Of a stretch of 64,000 nt of DNA, positions 44,561 to 55,984 are shown piece after piece (the stretch's first letter is position 1; every line of letters starts with the position of its first letter). The position numbers and the translations under genes are program-made. Under the pieces are notes generated by a model. It was not told the DNA's origin. It did no database searches and saw only the letters and a program-made list of their open reading frames with translations. Source of the stretch: Artemia franciscana (lineage: Eukaryota > Arthropoda > Branchiopoda > Anostraca > Artemiidae); NCBI RefSeq assembly GCF_032884065.1, contig NW_027063627.1:234001-298000 (forward strand), read 5' to 3'.

Positions 44561-45591
44561 TTGACTGTAAATAAATCTGTAGTGGAAGCGTCAACATGAC
44601 ACATTTTCTATATTTACCTTATTTTTGAGGGAAAAGATAATCCTCGCTGCAACAATACAAAGCTGCTGCAATTGGGCAACTTTTTGAAATATTGGACACA
44701 AATAGTTCTACTCTTATTTGTGATAGAATGGCCTACCTTTTTTGTAAGCCTCTGTGGCATTTTCTGAGAAAGTTTTCTTTTGCGAAGTTAAAATGTCAGT
44801 TTGGTAATTATGACCTCAGACATTTTCGACTTTTATCCCGGCCCAAGTTTGATTATTTTAAAAGCAGTGAAAGTACGGGAACTACTTTACTTCTGAATCT
44901 ATTTCCAAGGCCAAAGTAATGCTCATATTTATGAAACTTGGTCAAGCTTTCAATTAACTGGGGAAGAGCTATGATGCATAAATATCTTTTTCTGCTGCTT
45001 GGGGACTTGGAGCACCTTCAGGGATGGATGATTCCTGGAAACACCGGGGGCTGAATTTCAAACTTATCTGTCGCTAGGTCTTCTTTTTCGAGGAGTAGCA
45101 ATTTTAAAGGCTAAAATGGCTAAGAAGCTGACACCACTTTGCGCTGATTTCCTTTCGGAGAAATTTCTAAACTTTTGTGGCACCCCCAGCAATTCGGGGA
45201 CAGTGATGGCATTGATCAATAGGAAATAGATAACCTTTGTACGGTATTTTCTCGATTCTAAGCCTTTCAGCGCTTTACTTCTGCTGGCCTTAGCTGAGTA
45301 TAAATTTAATTGAGAATCCGCCTATAAAAATAATAAAGGGACATTGCATAAAGAGAAAAAAAGACAAATGTAAAGAACATTTACACGAACAAAAAAATAC
45401 GACAGCAGTAATAAATTTTAGCTTGATAAGAGACAAAAAAAAAAAAAAAATCAGACATAAGTCAAATAAGGACTCTTAGCCACGGGTGACCTGCAATTTT
45501 CCTATAATGTTTTCACTCACTTTTGAAACTTAGATTTGTAGAATGGCTACACTATATTTTTTAATCAATGTTGAGTTTTGTGCCCATGGTT
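44561..45591. other. Intron, no recognised content
   Basis: The frame at 44692-44919 (75 codons) has no recognised domain. A run of A (45430-45448) and mixed AT sequence fill the remainder. Confidence 0.35.
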
Positions 45592-46496
45592 GTATATATT
45601 GTAGACAGTAAAAAAAAAAAACAGAAAAAACAGAATAAATATTCGAAAAAAGTAAATCATGGGAAATCGTTTTATTTATTATTAGATCGATAGGGGAACC
45701 AATGGTCCCTTGTGTATGCATGTCTGATTAAATATGATCGCAGGAAGCTGTTTAAGGGGGAAGGATGACATGTAGGAGGAAAACCAGAAGGCAAATTACA
45801 CAATAAAATATGATGTATGATAAGAAAAAAAAGAAAAAGATCAGTAGATTTTGTCTTGAGAAGGAGTTGGGTTTCAAAGGTGTTCGCTAGCACTGTATAT
45901 ATTGCTGAGAGTAAAATAAATAAAAAAAAAAACAGATTAAATATTCGAAAAAAGTAAATCATGTGAATTCGTTTTATTAATTATTAGATCGATAGAGGAA
46001 CCAATGGTCCCTTGTGTATGCATGTCTGATTAAATATGAACACTTGAAGCTGTTTAAGGGGGAAGGATGACATGTAGGAGGAAAACCAGAAGGCAAATTA
46101 CTCAAAAAATATAATGTATGATAAGAAAAAAAAGAAAAAGATCAATAGATTTTGGCTTGAGAAGGGGTTGGGTTTCAAAGGTGTTCGGTAGCACTATATA
46201 TATATATTTTTTTTACTTAGAGAGTAAAATAAAAAAAAAATGGATTAAATATTCGATAAAAGTAAATCTGGAAGATCGTTGTATTTATTATTAGATCGAT
46301 AAAGGAACCAATGTTCCCTTGTGTATGCATCTGATTGAATATGAACGAATGAAGCTATTTAAGGGGGAAGGATGACATGTAGGAGGAAAACCAGAAGGCA
46401 AATTACTCAAAAAATATAATGTATGATAAGAAAAAAAAGAAAAAGATCAATAGATTTTGACTTGAGAAGGGGCTGGGTTTCAAAGGTGTTCACTAG
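45592..46496 (+). repeat. Three direct tandem copies of a 301-303-bp unit
   Basis: Units run 45592-45894, 45895-46195 and 46196-46496. Each begins TATATAT... and contains TTATTATTAGATCGATA, CAATGGTCCCTTGTGTATGC, GGGGGAAGGATGACATGTAG, AACCAGAAGGCAAATTA and GGGTTTCAAAGGTGTTC. Identity is about 90% by eye. No protein is encoded; minus-strand frames across it are artefacts. Confidence 0.92.
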
Positions 46497-48285
46497 CCTA
46501 CATGTGGGGCCTAGATCATTCCCATGTCAGTTTTCAAATTTTACTTCTAATATTTGTTGTTAATTGTTTTTTTTTATTATTATTATTATGTTATTGTTTT
46601 TAGAGCACAACTAAGAGTGCAATTTTTTACTTTTTGTAATCTTGAACTGAGTGGCTATCTCAAAATTCTGGCTCGATACCACGGAGGAGGGGTGCATGCG
46701 GGCCAGGTAGAAATATGGTATAGGATTTTGTAGAAAAATGGTAATGGAGGTTGCCCTCCACTCACCTTTGACCTAAAACTTTATATTACTGATCGAATGA
46801 TCTAATCGTTTTAAGACCACCTCTTCCACATGAAATAGTCGGGTTAGAGTGGGGCATGAAATAAAAGGATATAATACATGTGGGCACGAGGCTCTTTACT
46901 TATGCAATGTAATAGCTTTTCCTCTAACTAGTATGTATGTTTTTGTGAAAATAAAAACGGTTACAGAAATCCACCTAAAAACTGGCATGTTCCTATTTAT
47001 TGGTGATTTTACAGTAGATAGCTATTAGTCTTAACGACAGGCTACATTTATGCCGATGTTAATGATTTTGCCATCATTTTGAAATTGAAAAGTTTTTTTT
47101 TAGAAACCGTTCATAATTAACGCTGGATCATAAGCTTTTTCTTTGTAAATTTTTTATCCAATGCTATAATTGTGTTGTTTTATCAACTTCAGCGACGGCC
47201 GTTTTTTTAATGCTCAAAAGGCTTTGAAAATTTAAAGGATCTAGGAAACGGTACTGGAAATATTTTGACCAATTTTAGATAAAATAAGAAAACAAAGGAA
47301 GATAAAGACGTAAAAATAAAATCTGATGTTATTGACACTAGTTGTGAGTAGTTGCGACACTAGTTGAAGGGTCAATTATTCCTTTCGGTGCAAATTTTTC
47401 GAGAATTTAGACTTGATCATTAGTTTGCCGAAATAACAATTTTTTTTTTTGTTATAAGTTTACTTTGTTTAATACGTGAAATAGTGAAAAAGTATTATGG
47501 TCGTTGAAACTATTAGCTGTGATCTGTCATCGCTACATCTAGATTATTGTAAATATAAAAAAAAATTCAAATTGTATGGAAGTTCCACGACCAGATTTGA
47601 GTTAAAAAAAAAACAATGTTAAAGATAAAAACTAAAAACTATGGTTTTAATTCCAAAGTACAGGATTTGGGCCGTTATAAGAAGTGTTCTTTTTTTCGTG
47701 AAACCAGACTCTAAACTTGGAAGAATAAATGACAGTGATCCATCTCAGCTCTAATTTACCTAGCTAGAGAATAATATTAACGGTATATCTATTAAAAATT
47801 ATTCTACCAGGCTAGTTGCCTATGTGATTTTGCCTATAAATAAAGAAATAATATTTTGCTCAAGTTTTTAGCTTCGTGATTCTGTTACTCAGTCAAGTCC
47901 TGGTGGTTATCCTGATGAGATTTCTTCTCTCAAAAATCACGAAACGAGCATAGCCTATTTTTATTTTATGTAGCTAAGTATTCTTAGGCAAGATATTTGT
48001 ATAATGAGCTTGGAGTAATTTAAGAAATCGCTTTTCAGAACAATAGTCAGGATTATTTTGGATTTACTACATCTGAGGTACTGTAAGATAAAAAAGAAGC
48101 CAACTTTGAAATGTGTTTATTCCCTTGAACATCTATAAATTTATGACTTTTCTGGTTGGTTTTGTTAAAATATATTGAGAATGATGTTACAAAAAGAAGG
48201 AGCAGGAAGAAACGGTACAATTAAAACCTTAAGTACCGAGTCATACTCTGCAATTAACGTATTGACTTTACTCTTATTTTTTCAG
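46497..48285. other. Last intron, no recognised gene
   Basis: A diverged copy of the module GCTATCTCAAAATTcTGgc with GGTTGCCCTCCACTCACCTT lies at about 46650-46800, related to the arrays at 61.3-63.6 kb. The remainder is AT-rich and unremarkable. Confidence 0.4.
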
Positions 48286-48560
48286 TTGATTTTCCAAAAA
48301 GTGACATGCTGTATACTGGTGGCGTTGGTAAGAATAGCTACAAAAGTGGGACATTACCTAAAAATTCCTTGAGTATCCCTGTACGTGCTTCTTCAAACTG
48401 CACTATACAACCAGCATTAAGTGCAAATGAGTTACTCCTTCTTCAAGAAAGAACTATGATAAATACGGATTTAGATTTAGATTCACTTGATGGTAGTTTG
48501 AGTGCCACGTCACATTCTGGAAGTCAAGCAGGACTACTTAAAGTTGACGGTGTTCGATAA
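48286..48560 (+). CDS. app: Palmitoyltransferase terminal exon: C-terminal tail and stop
   Basis: The acceptor CTCTTATTTTTTCAG precedes a frame that continues the split Ile codon from the previous exon. It runs 91 codons and ends in TAA at 48558-48560. The translation holds DFPKSDMLYTGGVGKNSYKS, a Ser/Thr-rich linker, an acidic stretch TDLDLDSLDGSLSATSHSGS and the end LLKVDGVR. The sequence is low-complexity tail; I know no enzymatic motif in it. A poly-A run follows the stop directly, then polyadenylation signals downstream. The exact tail is not diagnostic of any one paralogue. Confidence 0.78.
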
Positions 48561-48590
48561 AAAAAAAAAAAAAACTTTCTGTCTTGTTTT

Positions 48591-48596
48591 AATAAA
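48591..48596 (+). promoter_or_regulatory. Polyadenylation signal AATAAA, proximal
   Basis: A canonical AATAAA lies 31 bases after the palmitoyltransferase stop codon. Its closeness to the stop suggests a short 3' UTR isoform; use is inferred from sequence only. Confidence 0.5.
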
Positions 48597-48806
48597 TCCA
48601 GTCATTTTTCTTATCTACTCGAATTTTCAGTGTATTTGTATAAAGTCTTCTATATTTATAAAGCTTTTTCTCCTGTTCGTACGTAGCAGGTCAACGAATT
48701 TTAAAAAGTTATCATAATAACCTCGAATTATGTTTTTGATTCCAGTGTAAACTAAATTATTACCTGAGCTTATTTTAATTGTTTTACAGTTGTACATCAT
48801 GTATGT

Positions 48807-48812
48807 AATAAA
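48807..48812 (+). promoter_or_regulatory. Polyadenylation signal AATAAA, distal
   Basis: A second AATAAA lies about 250 bases after the stop and is followed by a T/GT-rich stretch (GTTCC, TGTCAGTTTTCTTTTATT) that could be the downstream element. This is the likelier main end of the mRNA. A LINE fragment in opposite orientation begins about 60 bases further on. Confidence 0.55.
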
Positions 48813-48869
48813 TATGTTCCAAGTTCAATGTCAGTTTTCTTTTATTCCGGCATAGAGAAGAGAGAAAAA

Positions 48870-50020
48870 GAAGAAGGAGTTTATTCAATAAAATACAATA
48901 CAAAATGGAAATACAATACACTTATTCCCCCTCGAAAGGCTCCATGGCCAGGGATACAAGGGGGATACAAAAAAATACAATATAAGCAACAACCAAAAAA
49001 AAATAGAACAATAGCCAAATAACACAAAAGATGAAAAAGAGAAAATACCTGAGGCCTGGGAGTCAAAGTGCAGAGAAGACAACCATACACCATGAAGAAA
49101 ACTCAGAAGACATCAACTCCTCAGAGGAAGAAAAAAAATGCTATTCTATTTGATTTTTTACTAAATTATCCTTAAGAATCCTTTTAAAAGTCTCAAACGA
49201 TTGGCATCTCTCTACTGAAGAAGGTAGTGAATTCCAGACCTGTTGACAAGCAATGAGGGGATTGAAGTCTGATCGAATATTAGGGGGCGGAATGTAGATG
49301 TTATTTGAAGAACGAAGGCTATATGGAACTGAATCAGAAACAAACATAGGAGTTATTCGAAGAGATTTTGGAAGATTGCCGTGAAGCTGAGGAAAGACAA
49401 AAGAAGCACAAGAAATAATGTAAATAGACCGTAGACTTAAGAGCGGTGTTGGCGAGGAACAGTTGGTGTCCATAACCAGACGCCGTGCTTTATTATACAT
49501 GACAGAAAGTGACTGCAGTGTAGACGGAAAAGTAGACATCCATACAATGGGGCAATAAGAAAAATATGACCGGACAAGGCAGAAAAAAAGAAGTTTCAGA
49601 ATAGATCCAGGAAATATGTGTAAGTTTTCGAATGATACCCAAACTCCGTGAGACCTTAACCCTTATCATGTCCATATGGTTTTTAAATGAAAGATCAAGC
49701 AGGATTCCAAGAAACCTGACCACCCGATTCTCTGGTCTACACAAAGAGCTTTGTGACACCTGAAGGTGTGTAAGCTGAGGGAAAGCTATACCAATTCGAA
49801 AAAAATAAGAAAATGTGACCTACCAACATTCAAGGCCAAGTAATTCGCATTAAACCATGAAATAACTCTCTTGAATATTGTCACAACGTTAAACTTGATA
49901 TCACATTCCGTCTTCCCAAGGGTCCCAAGAGTGGTATCATCAGCAAAAGCATCTAGGAAATCTTCATTAGAAGCGATATTGGAACACGACTGAGCATCAG
50001 AATGACACTATAAGAATAGA
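48870..50020 (-). pseudogene. LINE 3' half: reverse transcriptase palm to 3' end, minus strand
   Basis: Reading 5' to 3' on the minus strand: DAFADDTTLGTLGKTECDIK (catalytic FADD box, near 49950), then VVTIFKRVISWFNANYLALN, then VVRFLGILLDLSFKNHMDMI and RVKVSRSLGIIRKL (about 49740-49620), then LQSLSVMYNKARRLVM and WNSLPSSVERCQSFETFKRI to a stop at 49141. The frames change at least twice. A 3' UTR with TGTATCCCCCTTGTATCCCT runs to about 48870, next to the distal polyadenylation signal of the host gene. CR1/Jockey superfamily; 5'-truncated before the FADD box. Confidence 0.82.
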
Positions 50021-50196
50021 TTCCCTTTTTGATATTCATCATAATACGAAAAAAATAAAGTACTATATAATTGAATGAGAGCTAGGCACTGAGCCTAGAG
50101 ACACTTTGCAGAACCCACCCGTGCAATCTTCTTCATTGGTCCCAACCGATAGCGGTCAGTTTAAATAAGTGATTTGCGTACACTTCTGGATTTGAG

Positions 50197-50535
50197 ATGA
50201 CTTGTCCAAGAACAAGAGGTAAAAAAAGTGTGCATCCGACTGATCTAGATAGGCTTGCTCACTTTAGAACTTCTGTATTTATTCATTTTACAGACATCTT
50301 TCTGTCACAGCTGAAAGAACGTTTTGAACTTGAGCTGAATGATCTCTCACATATTTGCATCCTTACTTCTTCTAAAATTCCTTTTGTGAATCCCAAGACC
50401 ATGAAATTTAGGCCTGTGCTTCAACTATGTGACCATATTCTACTCGAGGCAGACTGCTTAATCAAAGAGATTGAGCTGTGGCGCAGCAAAAGGGACAATT
50501 TCTGGTCACATAAAGGCCTTTTATCTACTCCTTAG
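50197..50535 (+). pseudogene. hAT/ZMYM-like transposase fragment
   Basis: A 112-codon frame with SVFIHFTDIFLSQLKERFEL near the start, then the segment LQLCDHILLEADCLIKEIEL and WRSKRDNF. The pattern (a helix with F-x-SQLKxRF, then, about 70 residues on, an acidic helix ending ExxLWRxKR) resembles the region before the hAT dimerisation domain in ZMYM/52-kDa-repressor-like hAT-derived proteins. No catalytic part is present. The start codon at 50197 is the first in frame and is probably not the true start. Family call tentative. Confidence 0.4.
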
Positions 50536-51144
50536 GAATGCAACTCCACTTTTCTTCCAAAAATATTTCACTTCTTTTTGCTGTTCCTTCTTCAGTGCCT
50601 GTGTCTACGACTACCCCAGGAAGAAGTTTCCCCACACTTAGAAAGGTAAAGGTAAAATCCTGGTTAAGAAGTTTAACCTGACAAGAAAGGCTTAGCAGCT
50701 TAGTCCTGCTCGCATTCCATGGAAACATTGATATCTACCCAAAAAGGTAATAGACATTTTTGCAGAGAGAATATCGTCGTTAGAGCTTGGCCTGTAGACT
50801 TGAAATCTAACAAACTTGGCAAAACCTGTCATTTAGGTTTTGTTATGTAGACGCTGACTGCAACAGGCTATTCTGATGTATCGGCTTAAAAGTTGTTTCC
50901 TGGTGAAGTAAGCCGCCGATTCTAGCGGCCTTTTCACTGCTGTAATCCTTCTTGAAAATTTTCTTCCTTATAGGTGCAAGGACTCTTCGTGTATTTGCTT
51001 TAATTTGTTCAATCGAGTCAAAATCTCTTCTCGGTACTTGTATGATATACCCACTACCTAATATTCTTCTAATGTTTTTCTCTGACGCTCAATCCTAACG
51101 AAATATGCCAAAGCAAGATAAAAATATAATATTTTAGAAACAAA
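50536..51144. other. Intergenic, no recognised content
   Basis: No coding segment or repeat found. Confidence 0.35.
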
Positions 51145-51301
51145 TTTGGGCTATATATTTGCACATTAGAGGGGGGGGTTAAAGTATAGTGGGTCTACAT
51201 GTCTAATATGTTGGATATAATTATTATGCAGTAAGAATTGCTTCCTAACTTTACCTTGTCCAAATACTTTCCCCCCCTAACGTGCAAATATATAGCCCAA
51301 A
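51145..51301. mobile_element. Small TIR element (MITE-like), 157 bp
   Basis: The terminal inverted repeats of about 31 bases are TTTGGGCTATATATTTGCAC plus a G-rich end at the left and its complement at the right. They match except for one or two bases and the G-run length. The core has no coding capacity. No clear target duplication is seen. Confidence 0.8.
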
Positions 51302-52899
51302 CTATATATTTTCCATCTATTCTGTCATTTCTCTTTGTATTGTCTCACACTAAGCTGAAAAAAAAAAACGAAAAAAAAACGGGTCTATAAAGCGTCATGA
51401 ATGAACAACTTGAGCAGTAGTGGGTTTATCATACAGGTACTCTCTTCTCTTTAAGTTGCAATTTTAATTTAGGTAATGGGTTAAATTCAGCAGGGGCCAA
51501 ATTAGATAGAGGTACAGAAATGTTGAATTTGGCCAAAAATTAAGTTTGCGACTTTTCTCTTACCGGAGTGCAGGCCTTCTTTGCTCAAACGCTGAAGGAC
51601 ACATTTGTAGTATTCCTAGTTGGCTTTCTTTCTCCAAGGGATAAATTCACAATACACGGTGCCCATGGAAATGAAAAAAATATACCGAATTTAACTTAAC
51701 CGAACAGAAACTTAGTTTCGGGTCTTCAGCCATCTCTTTAATTATAAGTCGATGGTTCAAGCGTACTAAATCCCAAACCTTTACACTTTTTTTTTCAGTT
51801 TCTGATACGAAAGATCCGTCTGACTAGTATTAGCACCCATCCTCAACTAACTCGGAATGATCTTTGAATCATTTGAAAAAAAATGTTTAATGGGGCCAGG
51901 CCTTTATGTCCAAATTAGTCTCAAAAGTAGATATCGTAATTTTGGAACAAAATTTCACACAAGACGGTATAGAGTTTTCAAAGGAGGTAAATTCATCAAC
52001 TGCATCCTGAATAAAAGTCAAGCTAGAAACCTTGCAGAAGAATTAGGTTATGTCTCTATTTCAGAAATGCAGCGCTAAGTCGTACAGAAAATATTTTTCC
52101 CAGACGATATTCTCGTCTAGAATCCTTCTGCTCCGTTGTGTTTCTTAATCTTTATTAATTTCTGTCTCTCATCCGTTATCCTGCCTTAAGGTATTAAAGA
52201 CATTTTTTTTGCCTACCTAAGTGAATAAAAATATACCCGTCGGTGCCAGTGAGAATAAAATTTTAGTTCACCCTCAAAGTCAGAAATCCTGAGGCAGGGA
52301 GCTTGCGTATCTTTGGCAGAAGATTTGCTGTTCCAATCCTGACTTTTCACTGAGTTTCCTATGCAAATTAACATGAGGGATTTTCGCCTTCTTCACTGGC
52401 CCGTCCCATTCAACAATGCAGTTGAGTCCCTTGGCTCCCTAAGTCCTTGATACAGTTCTCATGGCCTTACCTCGCACTTATCTTTACCTCCTAGTAAGAA
52501 GGTGAGGACCTCCTCAACCTCCTTAAAACCCATAATGCCACGCCAGGCTTCTTTGGTGATTCATCATGTGCTTGACGTGGAAAATCGTGCGGTTTATCCA
52601 TTTTTCAAAATAACGTAACCTGCCCATTGAACTATGCTGTCTGATGGCGTAGACTACAATTTCGAGTTATACTCCCTCGTTGAAGCTGTTCTACTTTTTA
52701 TATTTCTTTAAAATTTTTGCTGTAATGAATAACTCATTCTCAAACATAAGCTGGATTTCAAAACTATGCGTCTTGTACTAAAAATTTGAAGTTCTGTGCT
52801 TTTCAACTCAATCATGTCTACAGAAGCTTTTGCATGTCGCATGGGCATGCTAAGCTCTCCGTAGATAAAGGTTTCATCCCTATTTTGAACTGTTATATT
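51302..52899. other. Intergenic, one unrecognised open frame
   Basis: The 73-codon frame at 51857-52078 (KSRYRNFGTKFHTRRYRVFK, then NKSQARNLAEELGYVSISEM) looks protein-like, but I recognise no family. The rest holds nothing I can name. Confidence 0.35.
51857..52078 (+). CDS. Unrecognised small open frame
   Basis: A 73-residue frame, basic and rich in aromatic residues in the first half, with a C-terminal helix-like segment AEELGYVSISEMQR. It starts at ATG 51857 shortly after a T-run that could be an acceptor (TTTTTTTCAG at 51790-51799). It may be a single exon or part of a transposon protein. No homology could be assigned. Confidence 0.25.
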   Translation: MIFESFEKKCLMGPGLYVQISLKSRYRNFGTKFHTRRYRVFKGGKFINCILNKSQARNLAEELGYVSISEMQR

Positions 52900-53490
52900 T
52901 TTGCTAAGCTCTTCATTTTCAAGACAGAGGGCTTATGTCTCTCAGTATTTCAGAATGCGTCCAGAGGGACAGCATGAACCAGAAAATCATTCCAATACCG
53001 CAATGGTAAACTTGCTGCATCCTTTTTAAACCTTGAGGATTTATTTCTTTCTCAGTCGGTCGCATGGAAATTGCGAAAATGAAGCTGAGGAACATTCTTC
53101 TGCTGATGCGGGAATCTAAGCATCTCAATCTCTTTAGTTCTATCGTGAGGTATTGCAAGAGTTTAAAATCATTTGAATATCGAATAGGTTAGCTAGGTTC
53201 CTCAGTTTTAAGACTTCGGTGGTTTATTTCTCTCCAGCTGCACGGAAGGGAAAGAAAGTTGGAGACATCCTTTCGTGGATCTGAGGGTTTGGACTCTAGA
53301 TCTCTCAAATTGCATCATGGAGACTGCACGAACTAAGTAATAATTTGAACATCAGTTTGGTACGCTAGTGGCAGCACTTTCAGGAACTGAGGGTTTGTGC
53401 ATCTTAATCTCTCGATCTCGATTGTTCAGAATCCCGAAAGTTAGGGAAATGCTTTCGTACATGTGAGAGTTTATGCCTCTGAATGTCTTC
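52900..53490 (+). repeat. Diverged tandem array, period about 160-190 bases
   Basis: Phrases AGAGGGCTTATGTCTCTCAG, TGCGGGAATCTAAGCATCTC, TCTGAGGGTTTGGACTCTAG, ACTGAGGGTTTGTGCATCTT and TGTGAGAGTTTATGCCTCTG recur at regular spacing, each followed by a variant of CTCAAATTGCATCATGGAGA. Confidence 0.6.
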
Positions 53491-55250
53491 AGCATACGTG
53501 GGAGCCATATGCTCCCATTCGGCTCTTGGACTTTCCATACAAAAGAGGTCACTCCTATTTGAAAAAGACTTCTGAAAGCTTCTGTATGACTTTGGTGAGG
53601 AGCTTCATATACCTAAACGGAAAGTTACAGTATGAGCTCAAAGAAAAGCTTCGTCTTTTTTTGTGAAGCTTTCCTTTGAATTTATTCTTATTTGATTTGA
53701 TCTAGCAGCTTCAGAGGAAACTTCTGATTGCTAGATTTATTCTAAATCCAACTTGAGTGTGATCTGCTACCACCGTGTTTTGCTGGTCGCTGCATATGCA
53801 GATGCTGAACATTACCACTCTCAACAGACTTCATCTTACCATACTTAGAAGAAATGACAATCAACATATAGATAACGCATTTGAATTACCAAAGTAACTA
53901 AATTCTAATTTAGTGTATAAAAATAAAAGCTAAAAGATCAATTGCTTCATCGATGAGAATCTTCTTGGAATGTCTCATGAGAATTCCCATGGGACAATTA
54001 GTGCGAAATTGCGTGGATGGATTGGAGGCAACTATTATGGCCGCTCCCCCTCCCCTACACACTTGAAGCAAAATTTGAAGTTCCCTCGCCCAAAACCCCT
54101 ACATTACTTGAATTTCTGCTTGCATCTCAAAAGGAGTTCCTAGAATATTACAGATGTGCTATTTTGATAGCCTGAATAAGCAAAGTGTCTCTAGATTTAC
54201 TCATTTCCCCCTTCCTCTAAGTCCATTTCTGATGTCCGTTTGTTTCTGCAACACCTGAAAGTTTCAACTCCATACCCCAAGACATTTTTGATCTATTGCA
54301 GATTTTGCAGTTTGGTTACCCTGATACATATTGTTTCTTTTGATTTACATCCACTCTCTCCCCTAAGTCATAGCTCAATAGTCGCTTGTCCTTTCCCTTA
54401 ACATTCCCTGAAACATTCAGTTTTATATCTCAAGCTGTTTCCAAGCTACTGTAGATTCACAGTTTCGATAACATTTTGATGCAATTTGTCTTTGGATTTA
54501 CCGTGTTACATAACATAAGCATAGATTAAAAATGCCATTAGAGCTTATGGTGCAATACCGTTCTGTGGATCAGAGACATAAACAGTTAATTCTCTTCACT
54601 GACACGAAATTTCATGTCCCCTTGTCCCACCCTCCCCCATTTCTTCCAATAGTACCTCAAATTCATCTCGAAACCCATTTGTAACACATGACCGATATGC
54701 TATTTCAATGATCTGGATACAAAAGCTTAAGGTGCAAAAAACTTTGGGTGATTAGAGGCAAATATTTTAGCCCAATTCTGCTACTCCCAACCTAAGATTT
54801 AAAGAGTTCTTTCTCCAACTTCCCTTTCTTCTCCGTAAGAGTGCCTGAAAGTTTCAACTCTTTTCCAAAAACCGGTTAATGACAAATTACTGATATACTA
54901 TTCTAATGACCTAGATACTTAATATTTTTATATAATTCTTTCCCCTCCCAAATTCAGTATTTAAGACCCATCACTCCCCCCCCTTCTACTCTGCCAAAAA
55001 GCTTCATCTTGATCCCTAAAGCCATTTCCAAAGCATTGAAGATACTTTGAGAACCCGGGTGTATTTAGCTTCTTTTCACTGACTAAGCACCTATATCGTT
55101 TCCCGGTTATACCCTTGTGAAACTCTGTGAACCTTGGCCTTGTTAACAACCCCTAACAGCTTTTCTACGAAAGTATATCTACCTAATTAACAAAATTTTG
55201 GGCCATTGTTCCTTGGAGAGGGGGCAGGGGGGCTATGCTTACCCCAGAAG
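53491..55250. other. Intergenic, dispersed diverged repeats
   Basis: Several phrases such as CCTGAAAGTTTCAACTCCAT, CATTCCCTGAAACATTCAGT and GCCTGAAAGTTTCAACTCTT recur at 54250-54860. They are related to those at 61560-62420 (CCTTGAAAGCTTCACCTTAA, CCCTGAAAGGCTCACCTGAA). No gene is recognised. Confidence 0.45.
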
Positions 55251-55984
55251 CGTACTGTTTTTTTTGACATTTTTCAAAGAAGTGACTAACTCAGAATTTA
55301 GACTCAATACCATTAGACATGCATAGCAGAAAAGACCACGAGTAAAAGGCTGGCTACCCTCCAGTGATTATTAACCCTTAAAAAGGCATTTGAATATTCA
55401 ATTTCCAATCAAATGGGTGCCTTCCCAAGTTTTTATGACCATCTTTTCACGAGAAGTGACTGGGAAACAAGTTTTTTTGCCCTTTTCTTACCGTCTTGGA
55501 AGGAGTCAATATTTTTTCGTTATTTTCCTATCCACATTGGCTTTCCCTGAGTCTGAGAACTTAAGGATGCCAGTTCCAAGCAGTTCTGATGTCAATTTTT
55601 GCGGGGAGGGGGGGCTGTGCCCCAGAAATATTTCGTACAATAGGTTATTGTTGGCCCAAAGATGTAGTCTGTTGTAAGTTTCAAACTCATTTGGGACAAA
55701 AAGTTTCCGGCTCATTTCCGAGGCGCCCCTCCACCCCCTCCGAGATAAAATATTTTTTTCCTTTTAACCCAGAGAAAAAAATACTTAATTTCCAGAGATA
55801 ATAACACATCCAATATCAAACAAGACTCAATCTTGAAGCCTACATATTAGTAGTTAGTAACTTGCACTATTTACAGTTCTTGTCCCAGGGGCTTAAGTCC
55901 CGTTAGTGGTTATATCATGCCAGGAGGCATCTTTGCTAGATCTTTCGACTATCTTGATAGACTTATTATTTTGATTGGATACAT
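55251..55984. repeat. Diverged copy of the hairpin-family module
   Basis: AGTGACTAACTCAGAATTTA, GGCTGGCTACCCTCCAGTGA, TTAACCCTTAAAAAGGCATT and TTCCAATCAAATGGGTGCC follow the order of the module shared with 1-955 and 62500-63560. Highly diverged. Confidence 0.5.

Larger units (their letters stand above)
2485..48812 (+). other. app: Gene locus: DHHC palmitoyltransferase (ZDHHC9/14/18 group, fly approximated), 5' end outside window
   Basis: A multi-exon gene spans most of the first 49 kb. It encodes a membrane protein S-acyltransferase, an enzyme that moves palmitate from palmitoyl-CoA to substrate cysteines on the cytosolic face of Golgi or plasma membrane. Five exons are visible, with consensus GT/AG borders. 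Exons at 2485, 8127 and 24884 join in phase, as do those at 40352 and 48286. Between the third and fourth visible exons the phase does not match (0 against 1), so an exon of length 3n+1 is missing; in the family this segment holds the conserved Asn-Pro-Tyr-Ser (PaCCT-like) region. The exons for the first two transmembrane helices lie upstream of base 1. The subfamily call rests on the RPPPR segment before the cysteine-rich domain and on the QTTNED motif. ZDHHC9, 14 and 18 cannot be separated from this part alone. In flies, app acts in Fat/Dachsous signalling. Confidence 0.85.

Noticed and set aside
45530-45962. Hydrophobic minus-strand frames of 63 and 96 codons
   Set aside because: They span the boundary of the 300-bp tandem units and change with each copy.
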